Positions 41,667 to 51,014 of a stretch of DNA of 64,000 bases are shown here, piece by piece (position 1 is the first letter of the stretch; each line of letters opens with the position of its first letter). The notes under the pieces are model-generated. The model ran no database searches, was not told the origin of the DNA, and worked only from the letters and a program-made list of their open reading frames with translations. The translations under genes and the position numbers were made by a program. This DNA comes from Georgfuchsia sp049276455 (GTDB lineage: Bacteria; Pseudomonadota; Gammaproteobacteria; Burkholderiales; Rhodocyclaceae), in contig JBASWL010000026.1 in the NCBI GenBank assembly GCA_049276455.1, positions 62,001 to 126,000 on the forward strand, given 5' to 3'.

Positions 41667-42063
41667 CCTTGTGTGGATCAAGTTTTCTGCTTAGACGATG
41701 CGACACGTGCTTGTCTTGCTGAGCCGCTTTGACTAGGCCATTGGACATTGTGGGGTTGATGTTGCCAACATCCGCTTCAGACAAGGACCGGCTGCAGCGG
41801 GTTACTTGGGCGGCATACCACTCGCAGTGGTACCTTCCAAGCTCAATATATCCGCCTAAACCCAGCTATTGATAGGATAGCGCCAGTCAATACGAATGCG
41901 GGTAGAAAACCGGGTAAATATGGAAGATGGTTGGCGGAAACAACCAGCAAAGCCTTGCCCTGCCTAGAGCAGCAAAATTAGTTGCGGATGAGCTTCAAAT
42001 TGGTGGGCTACGTGGCTGGCTGCCACTAAATATGGTTGTAACTTATTTATTTATATACTGACT
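41667..42063. other. intergenic stretch, no gene seen
   Basis: About 400 bases between the terminator and tRNA-Ser. GATGTTGCCAACATC (41759-41773) is a palindrome. The sequence next to the tRNA 3' end is AT-rich. Nothing coding is recognised; no integrase or att repeat of the tRNA end was found. Confidence 0.4.
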
Positions 42064-42153
42064 TGGCGGAGAGGGTGGGATTCGAACCCACGGATGCCTT
42101 GCGACATCGCCTGATTTCGAGTCAGGTACATTCGACCACTCTGCCACCTCTCC
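42064..42153 (-). tRNA. tRNA-Ser (CGA)
   Basis: Read on the minus strand it starts GGAGAGGTGGCAGAGTGG and ends in encoded CCA; the anticodon loop is C-T-C-G-A-A-A with anticodon CGA, and a long variable arm typical of serine tRNAs is present. Length 90 with CCA. Confidence 0.95.
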
Positions 42154-42242
42154 GGGGCGCGGATTTTACCATCCGGGATGATTGTTTGGTGTCGAGCCGA
42201 GCCATGGCACAATGCACCGTCTTCGTTTCGACGGGAGCCACA

Positions 42243-43601
42243 ATGGGTTGTCGTCTCTCCCGCCTGCTGATTGTGCTCGCTTCCGCTTTGCTGGTTGCAT
42301 GCGGTCGTATTGAACCTCCCGAAAAATCCGGCAAGCTGGTGATCGGCATACTTGCCGGGCCAACCACTTACCAGATCGATGCCGACAGCGGCTTTGAGCA
42401 CGATTTGCTGGAAAACTTTGCCGCATCGCTCAAACTCAAGACACGCTATGTCGTTGTCAAGGAGAGAAGCGCCCTGTTTGACAAGCTGCGGGCAGGAAAA
42501 ATCCATCTTGCTGCAGGTTCCGCGATCGACAGCAATAAAAATTTCATTTTTTCTGCACCGGTACGAGAATCAAAGCAGGTACTGGTCGGCAACTCGGAAG
42601 ACATGTCGATCTATGACGACCCTTTCGATCTGAGCGGTCGCAGCGTTGAAACCACACTCGACTCAGCGCAGACCACAACACTGAAGAAACTTGCTGGCAC
42701 GCCGCCGAGTTTTACCATTGTGGAAATCGCGAGAAAATCAGAACGTGATCTTCTGCAACGGGTAGCCGAAGGGAAAAGTCAGCTGGCGGCAACTGGCATG
42801 CTGAATTACTCCCTCGCGCTGAACTCGTTTCCCGACCTCTCGATTGTGCATGAGTTGCCCGATCCGATCGGCATCGGATGGGCATTCAAGCCCGAAGATG
42901 CGCCACTGTTGCAAAAAGCCGATGAATTCATCGCAACTTTTCGTAAAAATGGCTCATGGGCAAAGCTGTACGATCGCTACTTTGGCCTTACGCAGCGTAT
43001 CAAGTCGAATGAAATTGTCAGATTCATCAAGGACATTCGAACCTTACTGCCCCATTACCGCGAGCAATTCCAGGCGGCTCAAGCAACCACGGGAATTGAC
43101 TGGCGCTTGATTGCGGCGCTGGCGTATCAGGAATCGAAGTGGGATCCGCTTGCCACCTCATTTACCAATGTACGCGGCATGATGATGCTGACAGGTGAAA
43201 CCGCAGATCGCATGGGGGTAAACAACCGGCTCGATCCGGACCAGAGCATTCGCGCCGGTGCGCGCTATCTCGCCATCCTGAGGGACGAACTGCCTGACGA
43301 GATCAAGGAACCTGACCGGACCTGGCTGGCGCTCGCCGCTTATAACCTCGGCATGGGGCATCTCAATGGCGCCCGCACCTTCGCCAGGCAGATGAAACGC
43401 GACTCAACCTCATGGTACGACATGAAAAAAGTATTGCCCCTGATGTCGCGACCCGAGTATTACTCGCACCTGAAGAGTGGCCCGGCGCGTGGTGGCGAAG
43501 CCGTGATCCTTGTGGAAAATATCCGCAACTACTATGACATCCTCTGTCGCTCGGAACCAGCGTGGCAACCGACGCCGAAGTTGTCGCTCAGCTTGCGCTG
43601 A
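42243..43601 (+). CDS. mltF: membrane-bound lytic transglycosylase MltF
   Basis: 452 residues from ATG 42243 (GGGAG 5 bases upstream). A lipobox L-L-V-A-C follows a hydrophobic signal. A periplasmic binding-protein-3-like domain (about 40-260) precedes an SLT domain whose catalytic glutamate is in A-L-A-Y-Q-E-S-K-W, with M-M-L-T and Y-N-L-G-M-G-H. It cleaves peptidoglycan with formation of anhydromuramic ends. Its 3' end overlaps the convergent serS by 14 bases. Confidence 0.93.
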   Translation: MGCRLSRLLIVLASALLVACGRIEPPEKSGKLVIGILAGPTTYQIDADSGFEHDLLENFAASLKLKTRYVVVKERSALFDKLRAGKIHLAAGSAIDSNKNFIFSAPVRESKQVLVGNSEDMSIYDDPFDLSGRSVETTLDSAQTTTLKKLAGTPPSFTIVEIARKSERDLLQRVAEGKSQLAATGMLNYSLALNSFPDLSIVHELPDPIGIGWAFKPEDAPLLQKADEFIATFRKNGSWAKLYDRYFGLTQRIKSNEIVRFIKDIRTLLPHYREQFQAAQATTGIDWRLIAALAYQESKWDPLATSFTNVRGMMMLTGETADRMGVNNRLDPDQSIRAGARYLAILRDELPDEIKEPDRTWLALAAYNLGMGHLNGARTFARQMKRDSTSWYDMKKVLPLMSRPEYYSHLKSGPARGGEAVILVENIRNYYDILCRSEPAWQPTPKLSLSLR

Positions 43602-44868
43602 GTCGCTCCATGCCGCCCATATAGCTGCGTAGCGCGACCGGAATGGTGACGCTGCCATCGGCGTTCTGGTAATTCTCCAGAATTGCCACCAGCGTACGTC
43701 CGACGGCGAGACCGGAGCCATTGAGCGTGTGCACCAGCTCCGGCTTGTTCTTTTCATTGCGGAAGCGCGCCTGCATGCGCCGCGCCTGGAACGCCTCGAA
43801 GTTGGAGCAGGAAGAAATCTCGCGATAGGCGTTCTGCGCTGGCAGCCAGACTTCGAGGTCGTAGGTCTTGGCGGCGGAGAAACCCATGTCGCCGGTGCAT
43901 AGCGCCATCTTGCGGTACGGCAGATCAAGCTTTTGCAGAATGGCTTCAGCATGGCCAGTGAGTTGTTCCAGCACCTGCCACGACTGGTCGGGATGGACAA
44001 TCTGCACCAGTTCCACCTTGTCGAACTGGTGCTGGCGAATCATGCCGCGCGTATCGCGGCCGTAGGAGCCGGCCTCGGAACGGAAGCAGGGCGTGTGGCA
44101 GACGAACTTCATTGGCAACTTTGCGGGATCAAGAATCTCGTCGCGTACGATATTGGTCACCGGCACTTCGGCAGTGGGGATCAGATATAACATGCTGCCG
44201 TCGCTGCGAGGTACATGAAACAGGTCATCCTCGAACTTGGGCAGCTGACCGGTTCCTCGCATGCTTTCTGCATTTACCAAATATGGCGTGTAAACCTCGC
44301 TGTAGCCATGTTCGGCTGTATGCACATCCAGCATGAACTGTGCAAGCGCCCGATGCAGGCGCGCAATGCTGCCCAGCATCAACGTAAAGCGGCTACCGGC
44401 AATCTTGGTTGCGGTCTCGAAGTCCAGACCCAGCGGAGCACCAACATCGACGTGATCCTTGACCTCGAAGTCGAACTTGCGCGGGGTACCCCAGCGCAAT
44501 ACTTCGACATTACTGTGCTCATCCTCGCCCACCGGCACGCTTTCATGCGGCAGGTTGGGAATCAGGGCGAGGAAGTCGTTGTAGCGCTGCTGCAAAGCGG
44601 CGAGTTTGTCTTCGTTGGCTTTCAGTTCATCACCGATACCGGCCACTTCGGCCAGCACCGCAGAAGCATCTTCACCCTTGACCTTGAGCATGCCAATCTG
44701 CTTTGACAATGCATTGCGTTTGGCCTGCAAGTCCTGCGTATGTGTCTGCACCAGCTTGCGCGCTGCCTCAAGTGCCTCGAATCTGACGACATCGAACGGC
44801 TCGCCACGTGTGGCGAGCCGTTCGGCAACGTAGGCAAGATTGCTGCGGAGAAGATGAATGTCGAGCAT
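43588..44868 (-). CDS. serS: seryl-tRNA synthetase
   Basis: 426 residues. An N-terminal antiparallel coiled coil (about 30-100) that grips the tRNA-Ser long arm is followed by the class II core: motif 2 in C-F-R-S-E-A-G-S-Y-G-R-D-T-R-G-M-I-R-Q-H-Q-F and motif 3 with G-S-G-L-A-V-G-R-T. The tRNA-Ser gene lies 1.4 kb away. Confidence 0.98.
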   Translation of the reverse strand: MLDIHLLRSNLAYVAERLATRGEPFDVVRFEALEAARKLVQTHTQDLQAKRNALSKQIGMLKVKGEDASAVLAEVAGIGDELKANEDKLAALQQRYNDFLALIPNLPHESVPVGEDEHSNVEVLRWGTPRKFDFEVKDHVDVGAPLGLDFETATKIAGSRFTLMLGSIARLHRALAQFMLDVHTAEHGYSEVYTPYLVNAESMRGTGQLPKFEDDLFHVPRSDGSMLYLIPTAEVPVTNIVRDEILDPAKLPMKFVCHTPCFRSEAGSYGRDTRGMIRQHQFDKVELVQIVHPDQSWQVLEQLTGHAEAILQKLDLPYRKMALCTGDMGFSAAKTYDLEVWLPAQNAYREISSCSNFEAFQARRMQARFRNEKNKPELVHTLNGSGLAVGRTLVAILENYQNADGSVTIPVALRSYMGGMERLSAS

Positions 44869-44888
44869 GCGATTTCCTAAGCGGTATC

Positions 44889-46205
44889 CTATTTTGTCTT
44901 CTTTGCTTTGCTGTCCAGATCGCGCAGATGCGCAAGCTTGTCAGCAATCTTCTGTTCCAGTCCGCGCGGTGTAGGCTTGTACCAGTTCTGCCTTGCCATG
45001 CCATCGGGCAGATAATTTTCTCCCGCGGCATACGCTTCCGGTTCGTCATGCGCATAACGATATTCGCTGCCAAAGCCGAGTTCCTTCATCAATTTCGTTG
45101 GCGCGTTACGCAGATGTTCCGGTACGGGCCGCGACTTGTCCTTGGCAATGAACGATCGCGCGGCATTATAAGCGAGGTAGGTGGCGTTCGATTTCGGCGC
45201 GATGGCCATGTAGATCACTGCTTCGGCCAAGGCCAACTCGCCCTCGGGCGAGCCGAGACGCTCGTAGGTTTCAACTGCGTCGAGCGCAATGCGCAGCGCG
45301 CGCGGATCGGCGAGGCCGATATCCTCGGAAGCCATGCGGATGACGCGCCGGCACATATAGAGCGGATCGGCACCACCGTCGAGCATGCGTACCAGCCAGT
45401 AGAGCGCAGCATCAGGGTCGGAGCCGCGCACTGATTTATGCAGGGCCGAGATCTGGTCGTAAAAGGCGTCGCCGCCCTTGTCAAAACGGCGCAGGTCGCT
45501 CGCCAGCGTGGTTTCGAGAAAGCTGTTGTCTATTTTGGCAACCGCAGCGGCATGGGCTGCGGTTCGGAGTTGTTCAAGTACATTGAGCAGGCGCCGTGCG
45601 TCGCCATCGGCATAGCCGAGCACGCGTTCTCGCGCATCGTCGGCAAACGCAAGTCCCGGAAACGCCTGTTGCTGCGCACGCTGGAAGAGCTGTCCGAGCT
45701 CCTGCTCGCTCAGACTCTTCAATACATAGACGGCAGCACGCGACAACAACGCCGAGATAACTTCGAACGACGGGTTTTCGGTTGTCGCGCCGATGAAAGT
45801 CAGGGTGCCATTTTCAACATAGGGCAAAAAAGCATCCTGCTGTGCCTTGTTGAATCGATGCACTTCATCAACAAACAGGATCGTGCGCCGCCCATGCTGT
45901 TGCAAGACCAGTTCAGCCTGATGCACGGCATCACGAATGTCCTTGACGCCCGAGAAGACGGCCGAGAGCGCAACGAAATCGGCATCGAAGCTGTGCGCCA
46001 TCAATCTGGCCAGCGTGGTCTTGCCAACCCCGGGAGGGCCCCAGAGAATCATCGAGTGCGGGGTCTTTGATTCGAAGGCAAGTCGCAGTGGCTTGCCCGG
46101 ACCGAGCAGATGCTGCTGCCCAACGACTTCATCGAGCAATTTCGGCCGCAGCAATTCTGCCAGCGGCGCGTGCGCAGGCGTTGCGTTGGCGAACAAATCA
46201 CTCAT
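44889..46205 (-). CDS. rarA: replication-associated recombination protein RarA (MgsA)
   Basis: 438 residues of an AAA+ ATPase with Walker A L-W-G-P-P-G-V-G-K-T-T, Walker B FVDEVHRFNKAQQD and the G-A-T-T-E-N-P-S-F sensor block; C-terminal cap domain ends G-Y-R-Y-A-H-D and G-Y-x-x-D-like features. It acts at stalled replication forks. Gene order lolA-rarA-serS is typical. Confidence 0.96.
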   Translation of the reverse strand: MSDLFANATPAHAPLAELLRPKLLDEVVGQQHLLGPGKPLRLAFESKTPHSMILWGPPGVGKTTLARLMAHSFDADFVALSAVFSGVKDIRDAVHQAELVLQQHGRRTILFVDEVHRFNKAQQDAFLPYVENGTLTFIGATTENPSFEVISALLSRAAVYVLKSLSEQELGQLFQRAQQQAFPGLAFADDARERVLGYADGDARRLLNVLEQLRTAAHAAAVAKIDNSFLETTLASDLRRFDKGGDAFYDQISALHKSVRGSDPDAALYWLVRMLDGGADPLYMCRRVIRMASEDIGLADPRALRIALDAVETYERLGSPEGELALAEAVIYMAIAPKSNATYLAYNAARSFIAKDKSRPVPEHLRNAPTKLMKELGFGSEYRYAHDEPEAYAAGENYLPDGMARQNWYKPTPRGLEQKIADKLAHLRDLDSKAKKTK

Positions 46206-46207
46206 CG

Positions 46208-46825
46208 CTATTCGCCAGCCACGTCAGCACCCCTGGGCGGTACAAAACGGAATGTACCGGCGGGCAGATCAGGATTGCTGATGAAATGCGTGAAACGCAG
46301 CAACGTCACCTGGCCAAAGTTGTCGTAAATTTCCATGATGCGTGGCTGATTGTCGACAAGACCAATGCGAATGCGTTCAAAGGTCGCATCCTGAGCCTTT
46401 GGCGTGGCCTCGGCGTACTCAATGCCATCGCTGGCATCAGATTCCTTGAGCACAAAGTTCTTGTCGAGTGCTTCGCCAGCGAGCAAGGCAGCGGGAGTTG
46501 CGCCAATAGCCTGACCGATTTTCTTGACCGTGACCTGATTCAGGTCTTGATCGTAACTCCAGAATTTTTCGCCGTCACTGACCAGCAGTTGGGCATAGGG
46601 CTTTTCATAGGCCCAGCGGAATTTCCCCGGACGCAAGAAGGCAAAGCTGCCCGATGATTGTTGCGGCTTGCGCCCGGAACGCGCGAAGACGGTCTGCGTG
46701 AAATCACCGCCCGCCGCATGCGAGGCAGCCAGATAGGCATGGAGTTGGTCAAGGCCGGACGCAAAAAGCAAAGGCGAAAAACCTTCGCCACAGAGGATGC
46801 AGAGGACACAGAGGAAAGTACGCAT
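46208..46825 (-). CDS. lolA: outer-membrane lipoprotein carrier protein LolA
   Basis: 205 residues from ATG 46825. A-G-G-D-F-T-Q-T-V-F, the R-P-G-K-F-R-W-x-Y block and W-S-Y-D-Q-D-L-N-Q-V-T-V-K-K identify LolA, which carries lipoproteins across the periplasm from LolCDE to LolB. The signal peptide, M-R-T-F-L-C-V-L-C-I-L-C-G-E-G-F-S-P, is unusually cysteine-rich because it is encoded by a dispersed repeat. It follows ftsK and precedes rarA. Confidence 0.93.
   Translation of the reverse strand: MRTFLCVLCILCGEGFSPLLFASGLDQLHAYLAASHAAGGDFTQTVFARSGRKPQQSSGSFAFLRPGKFRWAYEKPYAQLLVSDGEKFWSYDQDLNQVTVKKIGQAIGATPAALLAGEALDKNFVLKESDASDGIEYAEATPKAQDATFERIRIGLVDNQPRIMEIYDNFGQVTLLRFTHFISNPDLPAGTFRFVPPRGADVAGE
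46781..46818. repeat. CAGAGGA-type dispersed repeat inside lolA signal sequence
   Basis: Tandem CAGAGGA words (CACAGAGGATGCAGAGGA then CACAGAGGA) of the same family as at 3201-3270. In lolA orientation they encode the core of the signal peptide. Confidence 0.7.
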
Positions 46826-46871
46826 GTGCCAATTATCCCCGAAGTAACCGCACAAAACGCCCAGCGGGGCG

Positions 46872-49178
46872 TTATTCGGAGCGGTCCGGTACCAGCACTT
46901 CGCGGTTGCCGGCGCCATTCATGGGCGACACCATGCCGGCCTGTTCCATCTGCTCAATCAGGCGCGCGGCTCGGTTATAGCCGATGCGCAGATGACGCTG
47001 CACCAGGGAAATCGAGGGACGCCGCGTCTTGAGCACGATCTCGACGGCCTGGTCATACATTGGATCGGATTCACCGCCTGCGCTCTCTCCGCTCATGTTG
47101 CTGTCGGATTCTGCCGCCGGCGCCGAGAGAATGTCCTCGATATATTCGGGTGGCCCCACCTTGCGCAGATAATCGACCACGCGGTGCACTTCGTCATCGG
47201 CGACGAAGGCACCATGCACGCGAGTCGGCAAACCAGTGCCGGGCGCGAGGTAGAGCATGTCGCCCTGCCCCAGCAGTGCCTCGGCGCCCATCTGGTCGAG
47301 GATGGTGCGCGAATCGATCTTGCTGCTGACCTGGAATGCGATGCGCGTCGGAATATTGGCCTTGATGAGGCCGGTGATCACGTCGACGCTCGGCCGTTGC
47401 GTGGCAAGGATCAGATGGATGCCGGCGGCACGTGCCTTCTGGGCGAGGCGAGCGATGAGCTCCTCGACTTTTTTACCCACCACCATCATCAGGTCGGCGA
47501 GTTCGTCAATGACGACCACGATGTGTGGCATCGTGGTCAACGGTTCGGGCGATTCGGGCGTAATTGAAAATGGATTGCTGACATGCTCGCCAGCTTTTTC
47601 TGTCTCGCGGATCTTGCCGTTGAAGCCGGACAGGTTGCGCACGCCGAGTGCCGACATCAGCTGGTAGCGTTTGTCCATCTCGCCGACGCACCATTGGAGC
47701 GCGTTGGCGGCCTTGCTCATGTCGGTAACCACGGGCGCAAGCAGGTGCGGAATGCCCTCATAGATCGAGAGTTCAAGCATCTTCGGATCGATCAGGATCA
47801 GGCGTACTTCGCGTGGCTCCGCCTTGTACAGCAGCGACAGGATCATCGCGTTGAGGCCCACGGATTTTCCGGATCCGGTAGTTCCTGCCACCAGCAGATG
47901 CGGCATCCTGGCCAAATCAACAACAATGGGTTGGCCGGAGATATCCTTGCCCAGCGCAACCGCAAGCAGTGAACTCATGCCGTGATATGACTTGGAACCG
48001 ATAATCTCGGAAAGGCGCACTGTCTGCCGCTTCGGGTTTGGCAGTTCGAGCGCCATGCAGGCCTTGCCCGGCACTGTCTCGACGACACGGATGCTCACCA
48101 GCGACAGCGAACGCGCCAGGTCCTTGGCGAGGTTCAGTATCTGGCTGCCCTTGACGCCGACGGCAGGCTCGATTTCATAACGAGTCACAACCGGGCCGGG
48201 ATAAGCCGAAATTACCTTGACCTCGACGCCGAAGTCAGCGAGCTTGCGCTCGATCAGGCGCGAGGTGAATTCCAGTGTTTCGATGCCGGGCAGATCATCA
48301 TCATTGTGCGCAGCCTCATCAAGCAAATGCAGTGGTGGCAATACGCTGCCCAGTGCATCGAAAAACAACGGCGCCTGGCGCTCTTTCTCTATACGCGCCG
48401 CAGCCTTTGGCGCGACAGGCACTTCCAGTTCGGCGGCTTCGATCTTGATCGGCAGAGGAGGATTTTTTTCATATTTCTTGCGCACCGATTCGATCGCAGT
48501 CTCGCGCTTACCGGCCACCGCCCGACCGTAGCGGCGATCCTGCCATGTTTGCAAAAGATTGCGGGTCGCCACCAGGGAATTTTCGATCAGGGCCCCGGTA
48601 AGTTCGGCGATGCGCAGCCACGATGCGCCCGTGAACAGGCTTAGACCGGCGGCAAACAAGGTCATCAATACCAGTGTGCCCCCGGTGAAACCGAGGAATC
48701 TCGCCGCCTGTTGGCCAATCTCGAGACCAACCATGCCACCTGGCTTCAACGGCAACGAAACGGAGAGGCTCCAGAAACGCAAGGCTTCGATACCGGCACT
48801 GGTGGCAAGCATGACGATAAATCCTGCCGCCGCAATCAGGAAAGGACGCCGATCGCCATTGAACAAGCCCTCCAGTCGGCGGTAACCCCAGGCCACGGCA
48901 AAGAACAGGAACAACACCCACCACCAGGCGGAAACCCCGAACAGATAAAGCAGCACATCAGCGAGCCAGGCACCGAAGCTGCCACCCGGGTTGGCTATCC
49001 TGTCCGGCTGCGCAGCATGCGACCAACCCGGATCGGCACGGTCAAATCCCCACAACACCAGCGCTACATAGGCCCCAAGCGCGCCAAGCAGCAGCCAGCG
49101 CGCCTCATTCACCAGTGCGACGATTTTTTCCGGCAAGGGTGAACCGGTAGAGCTTTTGGAAATGAGTGGCTTGATCAC
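46872..49178 (-). CDS. ftsK: DNA translocase FtsK
   Basis: 768 residues. Four or five N-terminal membrane helices (from LLLGALGAYVALVLWGF to about residue 190), a short linker, then the motor with Walker A AGTTGSGKSVGLN, Walker B VVVIDELADLMM and the C-terminal gamma winged helix (Y-D-Q-A-V-E-I-V-L onward). It moves DNA at the septum and activates XerCD. Start GTG at 49178. Confidence 0.97.
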   Translation of the reverse strand: MIKPLISKSSTGSPLPEKIVALVNEARWLLLGALGAYVALVLWGFDRADPGWSHAAQPDRIANPGGSFGAWLADVLLYLFGVSAWWWVLFLFFAVAWGYRRLEGLFNGDRRPFLIAAAGFIVMLATSAGIEALRFWSLSVSLPLKPGGMVGLEIGQQAARFLGFTGGTLVLMTLFAAGLSLFTGASWLRIAELTGALIENSLVATRNLLQTWQDRRYGRAVAGKRETAIESVRKKYEKNPPLPIKIEAAELEVPVAPKAAARIEKERQAPLFFDALGSVLPPLHLLDEAAHNDDDLPGIETLEFTSRLIERKLADFGVEVKVISAYPGPVVTRYEIEPAVGVKGSQILNLAKDLARSLSLVSIRVVETVPGKACMALELPNPKRQTVRLSEIIGSKSYHGMSSLLAVALGKDISGQPIVVDLARMPHLLVAGTTGSGKSVGLNAMILSLLYKAEPREVRLILIDPKMLELSIYEGIPHLLAPVVTDMSKAANALQWCVGEMDKRYQLMSALGVRNLSGFNGKIRETEKAGEHVSNPFSITPESPEPLTTMPHIVVVIDELADLMMVVGKKVEELIARLAQKARAAGIHLILATQRPSVDVITGLIKANIPTRIAFQVSSKIDSRTILDQMGAEALLGQGDMLYLAPGTGLPTRVHGAFVADDEVHRVVDYLRKVGPPEYIEDILSAPAAESDSNMSGESAGGESDPMYDQAVEIVLKTRRPSISLVQRHLRIGYNRAARLIEQMEQAGMVSPMNGAGNREVLVPDRSE

Positions 49179-49294
49179 TATATGTGGCTCAATCGAAAAG
49201 AGGATACGGAGCCAACATGATTATTTCAGCCGCGCCGCCGCCAAAGAGGTGGATAAGAGACCAATTCCCGCCTGTGTCCGGCCGGTCATCAGAC

Positions 49295-49957
49295 TCAGGA
49301 GTCGAGCTCATCGTGGAGAACAATACCATCCTCCGTCTCCTCGATCATGCCTTGCTGTTGCAGATCCTTCATGACGCGGCTGACCATCTCGCGCGAAGCG
49401 CCGATCATCTTGGCGATGTCCTGCTTGCTGATGCGGCGACGGATAATGCGACGGCCTTCCACCTCTTCCATCGAGTCAAGCAGCAGTCGCGCAACGCGGC
49501 CATAAACATCGAGCAAAGCCAGGCTTTCTATATTGCGATCAGCTTCACGCAAGCGGCGAGACAATCCGCGCATGATCGCCAGTGACACTTCGAAATTATT
49601 GCTCAGTATCTTCTGGAAATCCTGCTTGGAGATCACGACCAAATCACTGGGCTTCGTGGCAACAATGGTCGCCGAACATGGCTGATTATCGAGGGCGCCC
49701 ATTTCGCCGAACAATTCGCCACGACCAAGCATGGAGAGAATGACTTCGCGGCCATCGGCATCCGACACCTGCACCTTGAGCATGCCGTTCAGAATGAAGT
49801 AGATCGCATTGGTGTACTCGCCTTCGCGCAGCACCACGCCACCACGAGGAACATGGCTCAGGGATGCGATTTGCGCCAGTGCCTCCAATCGGGCCATGGG
49901 CAAGGATTCAAAAATCGGCAGTGACTGAATCACCGCAATGGACACGCCTAGCGCCAT
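49295..49957 (-). CDS. Crp/Fnr-family transcription regulator
   Basis: 220 residues. An N-terminal cyclic-nucleotide-binding-type barrel (L-F-G-E-M-G-A-L-D-N-Q-P-C-S-A-T) and a C-terminal winged helix with I-S-K-Q-D-I-A-K-M-I-G-A-S-R-E-M-V-S-R-V. The cysteine cluster of FNR is absent, so it is not an FNR-type oxygen sensor. It is divergent from trxB. Effector unknown; the C-terminal E-T-E-D-G-I-V resembles Crp relatives next to ftsK in betaproteobacteria. Confidence 0.92.
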   Translation of the reverse strand: MALGVSIAVIQSLPIFESLPMARLEALAQIASLSHVPRGGVVLREGEYTNAIYFILNGMLKVQVSDADGREVILSMLGRGELFGEMGALDNQPCSATIVATKPSDLVVISKQDFQKILSNNFEVSLAIMRGLSRRLREADRNIESLALLDVYGRVARLLLDSMEEVEGRRIIRRRISKQDIAKMIGASREMVSRVMKDLQQQGMIEETEDGIVLHDELDS

Positions 49958-50044
49958 AAATTCCTCCTATCAGCACGATTATGTCCGGCATCAACCCTGT
50001 CAGTATAATTGGCTTCCGATTCCTTAAACACGCTGATATACATC

Positions 50045-51004
50045 ATGAGCACATCTGTTCGCCATTCCCGCCTGCTGATTCTTGGTTCCGGCCCGGCCGG
50101 CTACACCGCCGCCGTCTATGCGGCGCGCGCCAATCTGAATCCAGTACTGATCACCGGCATGGCGCAGGGCGGGCAACTGATGACCACCACCGAGGTCGAC
50201 AACTGGCCGGCAGACGCCGATGGCGTACAGGGACCGGAACTGATGGCGCGTTTCGAAAAACACGCAAAGCGCTTCAACACCGAAATGATCTTCGATCATA
50301 TCCATACGGCCAAGCTCAAGGAAAAACCGATGCGTTTGATCGGCGATGCCGGTGAATACACCTGCGATGCGCTGATCATTGCGACCGGCGCCTCGGCCCA
50401 AGATCTCGGCCTGCCTTCGGAACAGACATTCGCCGGAAGGGGAGTCTCTGCCTGCGCCACCTGCGACGGTTTTTTCTACAAGAACCAACCGGTCGCCGTG
50501 ATCGGTGGTGGCAACACGGCTGTCGAGGAAGCGCTTTACCTCGCCAATATCGCCAGTCATGTCACTGTCGTGCATCGCCGCGACAAACTGCGTTCGGAGA
50601 AAATCCTTCAGGACAAACTGTTCGAAAGGGAAAAAGCCGGCAAGGTCACCATCAAGTGGAACTCGGCGCTGGATGAAGTACTTGGCGACAAGAGCGGTGT
50701 CACCGGCATGCGCATCAAGAACAAGCAGACCGGCACGGCCGAAGAGATCAAACTGCAAGGCGTATTCATCGCCATCGGCCACAAGCCCAATACCGACATT
50801 TTCGAAGGCCAGCTGGAGATGGAGGGCGGCTACATCATCACTCAGGGTGGCCGTAACGGCGATGCGACGGCAACCTCGATTCCCGGCGTCTTCGCGGCAG
50901 GGGACGTACAGGACCACATCTATCGCCAGGCAGTAACCAGCGCCGGCTCCGGCTGCGAGGCAGCGCTCGATGCCGAGCGTTTTCTCGACGCACTGGGCGG
51001 CTAG
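50045..51004 (+). CDS. trxB: thioredoxin reductase
   Basis: 319 residues from ATG 50045. FAD motif LILGSGPAGYTAAVYAARA, redox motif C-A-T-C-D-G-F-F and the NADPH motif VIGGGNTAVEEAL, with A-A-G-D-V-Q-D at the end. It reduces thioredoxin with NADPH. An upstream GTG-type start in the same frame has no ribosome site. Confidence 0.98.
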   Translation: MSTSVRHSRLLILGSGPAGYTAAVYAARANLNPVLITGMAQGGQLMTTTEVDNWPADADGVQGPELMARFEKHAKRFNTEMIFDHIHTAKLKEKPMRLIGDAGEYTCDALIIATGASAQDLGLPSEQTFAGRGVSACATCDGFFYKNQPVAVIGGGNTAVEEALYLANIASHVTVVHRRDKLRSEKILQDKLFEREKAGKVTIKWNSALDEVLGDKSGVTGMRIKNKQTGTAEEIKLQGVFIAIGHKPNTDIFEGQLEMEGGYIITQGGRNGDATATSIPGVFAAGDVQDHIYRQAVTSAGSGCEAALDAERFLDALGG

Positions 51005-51014
51005 CGAGGCGGGA

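Noticed and set aside
41700..42063. Genomic island attachment at tRNA-Ser
   Set aside because: No repeat of the tRNA 3' end and no integrase gene were found nearby.
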